A stretch of DNA of 64,000 bases from Chrysoperla carnea (Eukaryota > Arthropoda > Insecta > Neuroptera > Chrysopidae): contig NC_058338.1 of assembly GCF_905475395.1 (NCBI RefSeq), forward strand, positions 98,193,435-98,257,434, read 5' to 3'. Within the stretch, counting starts at the first letter, position 1. Each line of letters begins with the position of its first letter. Made by a program: the position numbers and the translations under genes. The notes beneath the pieces are model-generated. The model ran no database searches. It saw only the letters and a list, made by a program, of their open reading frames with translations, and had not been told where the DNA came from. This document shows, in pieces, positions 57,679 through 64,000 of the stretch.

Positions 57679-57971
57679 ATGTCGACAACTGGTACAGTGA
57701 TAAATTGTGTATTTAACACAATATCCGAATTAGGTGATCCGCATAGTGGATCACCGTTTGTTAATATTGTTGATAATGTCAAGGCAAATATTTTGAATAG
57801 AAATATTATACCACAGCCAAGAAATATTGAATCACATACACGGCGTGCCATAAAATATGGACTGAAAGCTGGAATTATTGCTGAACCACAGAAAGGTTGT
57901 TTTAAAATACTTGAAGCGCCAAGAAATCCAGTACCAACAGCTGATAAGGATGTAAATGTCGATGATGTGAG
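57679..57971 (+). CDS. Second H15-like winged-helix protein, exon 1
   Basis: ATG at 57,679. Residues 5-78 align with the first H15 gene: VINCVFNTISELGDPHSGSP, IVDNVKANILNRN, ESHTRRAIKYGLKAGIIAEP and KGCFKIL match the helix 1, helix 2, helix 3 and wing segments one for one. The exon ends GTGAG|GTATGA after two bases of a codon, the same phase and nearly the same length (98 versus 120 codons) as the paralogue. Read through, the frame would stop at 57,991. The next exon is not seen before 58,640; the palindrome and Gypsy element 2 downstream may lie in its intron, or the gene may be incomplete. Probable role: chromatin binding, by analogy with its paralogue. Confidence 0.75.
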
Positions 57972-58637
57972 GTATGAACACCAAATTTCTTAGTACTTTT
58001 ACTTTACTTTCTTACTTATCTACTTTGAACCAAATTTCGCCCATCTATATCTTCCTGGCTATCCCCTTTGTAAGAACTATGTGGCAGAACCATCCCTATT
58101 CACTTATCCATACTTTGAGATTTATGTCGAAAAAGTCTCCCCGGAATAATTTAATTTTTGAATATTTATATATTCCCTCTGGTTAGAGTTATTAAATCCG
58201 AGTCTTGGTACAAGAGTTGATTGTGGTCATCTCTCAGTAATAACAATCAAGTTTGCTTTTTGTTTAAAACTCTTTACAACAAGGGACTCTGATAGTGGCC
58301 AGTGTTATTTTTAAGAAAAATGGCCACTTTAATCGAAAATATATTCGCTGCAGTTACACTCGAAAATCAATATTTTGTACAGTCTAAATAGTGAAAAAAA
58401 ATCATTCTAGCATCTGGCTGAAGAAAATGGCTTCCCAATGGCTAAAATCATTTTGATGAGTTTACTCACTTTTTTTAGTCGCATCAATAAAATTTACTCA
58501 GGAGTCCTTAATAACAGCACCGATTTTTTTCAAAAAAATTCATTTTAACTTAATAAAAAAAATTAAAAATAAAATAGAAAAAATTTTGAAAATAAAATAG
58601 AACCGCTGTTAATTGGTGATAATGTAGAATTCTATAA
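57972..58637. other. Probable intron of the second H15 gene
   Basis: AT-rich. The 57,974-58,186 frame is not supported. I searched for a Cys/Lys-rich exon like 38,247-38,725 and found none. Confidence 0.4.
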
Positions 58638-59252
58638 GTGAAAGAATTTTTTAAATCGAATAAAATGTGAATTCAAAAATGAAGATTTGAAAAATCCTTG
58701 CTTAAATGACACTTACAGTATAAGATAAATATCCCCTCGAAATTTCAAACTTCTGTCATTAGCGATTTAGGCTAGGCGTCGATATACCAGTCGGGACATT
58801 TTTTTTTTCCCTCCAGATTATTTCTCTCCTATGAAATGTTTCTGATTTTAAATAATGTACAAAAAAGGTTTCTGACTTTTGAAAGGTTTCTGGGGTTTTA
58901 ATCAGATTTTTACACATTACAAAAAACTATGCATCAAATAAAAAATTCAATTACACATTTTTGCTGAAGTATTTCTGCACATTTTCGTGTTTTTTCGACC
59001 TTTCAAACCTTTCAAAAGTCAGAAACCTTTTTTGTACATTATTTAAAATCAGAAACATTTCATAGGAGAGAAATAATCTGGAGGGGAAAAAAAAATGTCC
59101 CGACTGGTATATCGACGCCTAGCCTAAATCGCTAATGACAGAAGTTTGAAATTTCGAGGGGATATTTATCTTATACTGTAAGTGTCATTTAAGCAAGGAT
59201 TTTTCAAATCTTCATTTTTGAATTCACATTTTATTCGATTTAAAAAATTCAC
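58638..59252. repeat. 615 bp foldback element
   Basis: Arms of about 255 bases (GTGAAAGAATTTTTTAAATC left; reverse complement right) with a spacer of about 100 bases near 58,900-59,000. Over most of their length the arms are near identical (CTAGGCGTCGATATACCAGT, GAAAGGTTTCTG-type blocks). The right end abuts the 3' LTR of Gypsy element 2, whose last bases are missing there. Confidence 0.88.
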
Positions 59253-59653
59253 AATTTATATCACAAAAAAAAAAAACTATTTGTTTTATTGACGTTTAAA
59301 ATATTTCACTACAATAATTGATTCACAAGAGCTTGCACTATTTTTGATTGTTAACTTGATTAAAATGAACTTATATATTGTACTGTAGTTAACTTGAAGA
59401 GTCTGTATTGTTATCTGACCGTATTTATATAGTTACAGTCAATTATTACCGTAGAGTCTAGCAAATTCTAGAACATTCAAGTGTAATCTATTGCATATAT
59501 TTTACTTGTATATGTTTTCTATCTCTGTTTGAGTAATATAAAACGATATTGTTTTTTTCTTTTTAGAATTGTCTAGAATTCTAGACAATTCTATAGTATT
59601 TCAAAATTACATTTGTTTTTAAGAAAGTTATGAAGGTTGTTGCTGTTACCACA
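59251..59653 (-). repeat. 3' LTR of Gypsy element 2
   Basis: On the minus strand it starts TGTGGTAACAGCAACAACC and contains a TATA box (CTATATAAATACGG, about 59,421-59,434) and AATAAA in CGTCAATAAAACAAATAG. It ends GATATAAATTGT. The last bases (TCACTACA, seen in the 5' LTR fragment) are lost at the junction with the foldback. Confidence 0.87.
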
Positions 59654-59675
59654 GTTGTCCTAGATATACCTATAC

Positions 59676-60662
59676 CTATCCTTTGAAACGCGTTGGAAAT
59701 GTGACGTGTCGTCCTGAACGTGTCTTTTTCGTTTCCGTGAGTTCTGGTTGTGTGGCCGTTTGTGGGGGTGTTTGCGTTATTGTCGGTTGGATCTCTGTTC
59801 GTTTGTCATCTTTCAGTGTTGAGTCGTCGTGAAAAATATATGCTGGTTTGATGCGGTCGATTGCAATCATTTTGTCTTGTCCGTTGAATCAAATTTTGAA
59901 ATACTTGTCGTTTCGCTCAATTACTGCGTGTGGACCAGAATATTGAGGTTCGAGTGGTTTTTTAGTACGATCGATTCGGACAAAGACGTGGCTGCACGTT
60001 TTTAAGTCAGGATGCATGTAAATGTTTCTTTTATTGTCGTGTAGAGTTGATTTAATTTTTATCTTGCGCATGTGCTCTTGTAATTGCCGTATGAATTCGA
60101 TTGGTGAATCGTTGTCATTTCGGGAGTCGACTATGAATTGTCCCGGAATACGAACAGCAGTTCCAAAAGTTAATTCGGCGGTCGACATGTTTAGGTGTTT
60201 TATTGTAGTTGTGCGTAATCCGAGTAGAACGGTTGGTAGAATTGAGCACCAGTTTCCATTCAAGTGGCATTTGATAGCTGTTTTTAAACTCCTATTCTAT
60301 CGTTCTATTTTAGATGCCGGATGATACGCCAATGTTGGTTTATGTTCAATCCCAAGTAGTCGGATAAGTTCTTTGAATAACGAACTTTTAAACTGTGAAC
60401 CACGGTCGGTAGTTATGGCCTCTGGCACGCCATACCTGCTGATCCAGTAGGTGTAAATAGCGTTTGCGACGGTGTCTGCGTTGATGTCTGGCGTTGGAGC
60501 CGCTTCTATCCATCTTGATGTACGGTCTATCATAGTAACGCAGTAACGATTTCCTTGTGAGGTTGGTAGCGGTCCGATGATGTCTATATTGACATGTGAA
60601 AATCTTGTGTCTGGAATTTTGAATTCTGTTGGTGGAGAGCGTGTGTGTCGATGAACTTTCAC
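59676..60662 (-). pseudogene. Gypsy element 2: integrase
   Basis: Minus strand. The core has HVNIDIIGPLP (first Asp), AITTDRGSQFKS (second Asp) and LAYHPASKIER (Glu). Then come WCSILPTVLLGLRTT and a C-terminal module (KPLEPQYSGPHAVIERNDKY), with a stop at about 59,886, then IDRIKPAYIF and a polar tail ending RHVTFPTRFKG. There are frame breaks at about 60,300 and 59,886. The usual YHPASNGMVER is altered to ASKIER, with likely base loss. Confidence 0.88.
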
Positions 60663-60683
60663 TTTTTGACAGCTGATGCAGCT

Positions 60684-61461
60684 TCAAGCCCATTCAGTGC
60701 AGTCTTTTTTCATGTTTGGCCGCACGAAGCGTTGACGTACCAGTTTGGAGCTAGCCGCGATACCGGGATGTGATATATTATGCATCGCGAAAAAAGCGTT
60801 TTTTCGTAGTGATTTTGGAATGTATGGCCGTACTGTCGGTGCTGATGTGTCGCAAACTATTTGGGTGTCGCACAGCGGAGTACTCTTTTTCTCGAGGACA
60901 AGTGATGTCTTGTTTAAAAGTAAAAGTTTTTGTAGTTCCGGGTCATTTTCTCGTTCCCGAGCGAGTTCATTGTATGGGACTGTGCTGGGTAAGATTATTT
61001 CTGATAGCCTTGATAATGTATCGGCTACCATATTGTCTTTTCCGGCCACGTGACGAATGTCTGTTGTGAATTGGGAAATGAATTCCAATTGTCTTGTTTG
61101 TCGTGGTGAAGCGTTTTTGCTTGAACTTTTGGTGAACGCGAACGTTATCGGTGTGGTCGGTATAGATAGTAAATGTGTGGCCTTCTAAGAGGTTTCGGAA
61201 GTGCTTGATTGCCTGGTAAATTACTGTAAGCTCTCTGTCGTACGCACTATACTTGATCTGTGCTGCGTTGAATTTTTTCGAAAAGAACGCTAATGGTTGA
61301 AAAACCTCTTTGAAAAATGGATAGTGGTTTACACGGATCAGGGTGTGCGAGTGTTGTACAATTTTGTAGGTCACTTTTAAGTTGTGCGAAGGCGTTATCG
61401 GCGTCGTTGTTCCAAGTGATTGGACGGTTGTCGTTTTTCTTTGCGTTGCGCGTAAATTCAA
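60684..61461 (-). pseudogene. Gypsy element 2: RNase H and integrase zinc finger
   Basis: Minus strand. RNase H part: PLAFFSKKFNAAQIKYSAYD, RELTVIYQAIKHFRNLLEGH and FTIYTDHT. Then in another frame FISQFTTDIRHVAGKDNMVA with DTLSRL, and AMHNISHPGIAASSKLV of the integrase zinc finger up to about 60,690. Frame shifts lie near 61,140 and 61,310-61,400. The first RNase H Asp region is scrambled. Confidence 0.85.
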
Positions 61462-61504
61462 TTAGTGGTGCTTGAGTTGATGCAGCATTTGGTAGCTGTC
61501 GACG

Positions 61505-62100
61505 TTAAAAATTGATCATCCCCAAAAATCGACGGAGTTCGGCGATAGTTTTGGGTTTAGGATAGTCGATGATAGCTTGAACGCGTGCTGGATGTGGTTT
61601 TATGCCGGTTTGTGATACTAGGAAACCGAGGAATGAAACTTCACTTTTCTCGAAATCACTCTTAGCGATGTTAATTGAAATTTTGTGCTCGTTTGGACGT
61701 TGGAATAATGCGTCGAGATGCTCCATGTGTTGTTCTTCGTTATCGCTGGCGACCAGGAAGTCGTCGATATAAGTAAAGACGAAATCTAAGCCGCGTAAAC
61801 ATTCATGTATATAACGCTGAAACGATTGAGCAGCGTTGCGCAGTCCGAATGGCATAACGGTGAACTCAAACAAACCGAAGGGTGTCGTAATAGCTGTTTT
61901 CGGAACATCGTCGAGATTGACGGAAATATTATGATATGCTCTGACGAGGTCTATTTTTGAAAATATGGTTTTGCCGTGTAGGAAGTTCGTAAAATCGTAA
62001 ATATGTGGGATTGAATATCGATCGGGTATTGTTTTGGCATTCAATGCTCGGTAGTCGCCGGTAGGTCTCCAAGTTCCATCCTTTTTCTGGACCATATGAA
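61505..62100 (-). pseudogene. Gypsy element 2: reverse transcriptase
   Basis: Minus-strand open frame of 196 residues. [19 protein letters not shown] opens it, followed by [15 protein letters not shown] (motif A), [20 protein letters not shown] (motif B), [13 protein letters not shown] (catalytic YIDD) and [17 protein letters not shown]. The catalytic residues are intact, so this block was once or recently functional. The region between protease and MVQKK is deleted: the sequence jumps from the protease frame (GEQTYGG) straight to SALHMVQKK. Confidence 0.92.
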
Positions 62101-62290
62101 GTGCGCTAGTCCACCGTATGTCTGTTCGCCGTATGTGTTGATTGTTGTTCCATTTGCTGCGTATAGCTTGAATTCGGCTGGAGCATTGTAGACTTTGTTT
62201 TTGGCTGGTAGCACGCTGCTGTCTGCTCCTGTGTCAATCAGGAAATTGTACGCGGTTGATCGGTCGAAAATAAATAGGCGACGCTAAGGT
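62100..62290 (-). pseudogene. Gypsy element 2: aspartic protease part
   Basis: Minus-strand translation gives [20 protein letters not shown] followed by [11 protein letters not shown] and [20 protein letters not shown] is the retropepsin active site. Only the N-terminal half remains before the deletion junction with the reverse transcriptase. Confidence 0.85.
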
Positions 62291-62299
62291 TTGAGGCCT

Positions 62300-63164
62300 G
62301 GGTCACTGGTCGCCTCTAGTGACTGGCCTTCTCGTTTTCCGATTGCTGTACTTGACCCGTAAAGCGACATGGTGATTGGCATTTTCGGGCTTTGCTTCTG
62401 AAGCGTCTGTGGTAGTAGCATATATCGGGCGATGGTGATCGGTGGCGTGACTGATAGTTATTGCGTGAACGAGATCGTGAACGACTTCGATTGAATTATA
62501 ACCGTCGAATCTCAGCTGTCAACTCGTGTATTTGCTGTCGTAAATCGCCTGTGACCTCTGAGCTGCTTGTAGTTGGACTGTTAGTAACGGGCGTTAGCGA
62601 ATGGTTGACTGGTGCAGCGTCGAGTAGTTTGTCCGCCCTTTCGGCGATCTTATTTAGGCTGTCTGAGCTGATGGATAGAATTTTTTTAGTTGAACTTGGA
62701 AGTCTGTCGTGGAACATTGGTTTGAGGAATTCGTCACTGATGTTGGCACCTGCTAGGGCACGCATTCGTCGTAGGAGTACTGTGGGTTTTTGATCACCCA
62801 GCTCCAGTTCAGTAAGAAGCGTTCTCACCCGTTTGTTGTCTGAATCCGAAAACTCATTGATCAATCTTTGCTTGAGGGTTTCGTATTTGTTTGTCAGTGG
62901 TTCGTTGTCGAAAAAATCCTGTATGCGCTCGAAAACCGATCCGATGGCGGCGACGATGTAGTTGAACTTGGTCAAGTCGGTTGTAACGCCAGCCGTGAAA
63001 AAAGTTGCCTCTACTTGCCTGAACCAGATTTTGAGGTTTTTGTCCCAAAACATTGGAATTTTGACGAAGGTTTTGGCCAGGACGTTCGGTTCTGTTTCGT
63101 TATGTTGTGGCAAATTTGCTGACGCATTATTTAACTCAGCCTGATTGTTTTCGTCGTCGGGCAT
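62300..63164 (-). pseudogene. Gypsy element 2: Gag
   Basis: Minus-strand ATG at 63,164 opens MPDDENNQAELNNASANLPQ and VKIPMFWDKNLKIWFRQVEA, then FDNEPLTNKYETLKQRLINE and LLRRMRALAGANISDEFLKP, ending near 62,496 with a stop. These are typical of insect Gypsy capsid proteins (the VEA-F and LL-RM-AL signatures). In the next frame CYYHRRFRSKARKCQSPC (about 62,370-62,425) is the CHC-type knuckle. Gag packages the element RNA. Confidence 0.88.
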
Positions 63165-63234
63165 TGTTGTCGTTATTCGATTCGGATTGTTGCAGCTTTA
63201 ATTGTTGCGCTTGTAGTAGTCGGGATCACCAATT

Positions 63235-63298
63235 TGTAGTGAACAATTTATATCACAAAAAAAACTATTTGTTTTATTGACGTTTAAAATATTTCACT
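63235..63298 (-). repeat. Truncated 5' LTR of Gypsy element 2
   Basis: Only the last 64 bases of the LTR remain (ACGTCAATAAAACAAATAG ... GTTCACTACA on the minus strand). The leader AATTGGTGATCCCGAC follows at the primer-binding position. Beyond 63,298 the sequence is a hairpin-family fragment. Confidence 0.87.
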
Positions 63299-63690
63299 GG
63301 TTTATTCATCTTGTAAACCGCTAGAGATAGAACAAAAGTTATTCCTTATAAAAAAATTAACAAATATTATTTGAATCATTCTTTTGTAAACATCACTGTC
63401 TACTCGTAAGGGCGCAAATATTGGTGATATTCTCCAAAACTATAAAAAAAATGTGTTAATTTTTTTAAGGTAAACTTCAACTAGTGGTTTTGTGAAAAAT
63501 TCCAGAAAATACTTTCGAAATTTTTGAAGGTATGTTTAGAAAAATATATTTCAAAAAAAAGTTGTTTATTTTTTATAAGAAATAACTTTTAAAATTCACA
63601 TAATGGACAACAAAGTTTTGTACTAGTTTGCGCCCTCACAAGTAAATAACAATGTTAACGAAAAAATGTTTCAATCAAAAGTTGATTATT
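63299..63690. repeat. Fragments of the hairpin repeat family
   Basis: 63,305-63,420 is a minus-orientation fragment (ATCTTGTAAACCG, AGATAGAACAAAAGTT, TAAACATCACTGT). 63,535-63,690 holds two plus-orientation scraps (TTTCAAAAAAAAGTTGTTTA; CGCCCTCACAAGTAAATAAC). Each lacks the palindrome. Confidence 0.75.
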
Positions 63691-64000
63691 TTGCTTTCGG
63701 AGGAAATGCAACTTAAAAATGTCATTATTGCATTTTGTCAAAAGAAAAACGACTACGGAAAAATGCTTTAGCCAAAAGTTATGAAGGGAAATAAAGGAAA
63801 TTCATCTGTGTTCAGGCGCGGATTAAAGGGGGGGTCACATGGATTCATGCCCCCTCCCCCCAAACAGCCCGCATTTCAAAAAATAAAACAAAATCAAGCG
63901 TCCAAAATTTACTCACTTTTTTGCACTTCTGGAAAAATTGAATTTAAAAATGACTGAATCAACAAAATTCACTGATTTTCTGACACAATACTATTTTTTT
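63691..64000. other. Right edge, no gene seen
   Basis: Contains CAGGCGCGGATTAAAGGGGG at about 63,815, similar to the ends of some insect MITEs, but the partner end is not in the window. Confidence 0.4.

Overview
The window is a 64 kb piece of an AT-rich insect nuclear genome. The evidence is spliced genes with GT/AG introns, a Cys-loop receptor gene that matches insect Grd, and a dense load of insect-type mobile elements (RTE, R1-like and CR1/Jockey-like LINEs, Gypsy LTR elements, Helitrons, hAT-type MITEs, a tRNA-headed SINE). I cannot name the species. Most of the DNA is intron or intergenic sequence filled with decayed repeats. Only about 1.8 kb looks like host coding sequence.

Layout. 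(1) 1-31,091, minus strand: the 5' part of Grd (insect ligand-gated anion channel subunit). Coding exon 1 is at 30,916-31,091, a 68-base exon 2 at 14,166-14,233 and exon 3 at 4,629-4,855. The remaining exons must lie beyond the left edge. The introns (16.7 kb and 9.3 kb) hold two large palindromes, a 1.4 kb minisatellite, a complete RTE element with target-site duplications, an R1-like LINE split by a CR1-like LINE that is itself split by a third repeat, and a hAT-type MITE. (2) 31-36.5 kb: intergenic repeats, including a Helitron and hairpin repeats. (3) 36,571-46,244, plus strand: a three-exon gene joining a linker-histone-like (H15) winged helix to a Cys/Lys/Arg-rich, protamine-like segment and an acidic tail (326 residues if spliced as proposed). 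(4) 46.3-57.2 kb: MITEs, a Helitron, and a defective Gypsy element carrying a 3.3 kb foldback with ~1 kb arms; its centre holds a broken gene for a cysteine-rich CXC-motif protein. (5) 57,679-57,971, plus strand: first exon of a second H15-like gene, with the same splice phase as the first. (6) 58.6-63.3 kb: a palindrome and a minus-strand defective Gypsy element, then repeat fragments to the right edge.

The most interesting host feature is the H15 pair. Its architecture (winged helix plus Cys-rich basic segment) is what one expects of a sperm chromatin protein, but that role is inferred from composition. The most interesting mobile features are the long-armed foldback carrying a CXC-protein relic, a repeat family with a hairpin that shows compensatory changes between copies, and several insertions whose empty sites or target duplications can be read inside the window.
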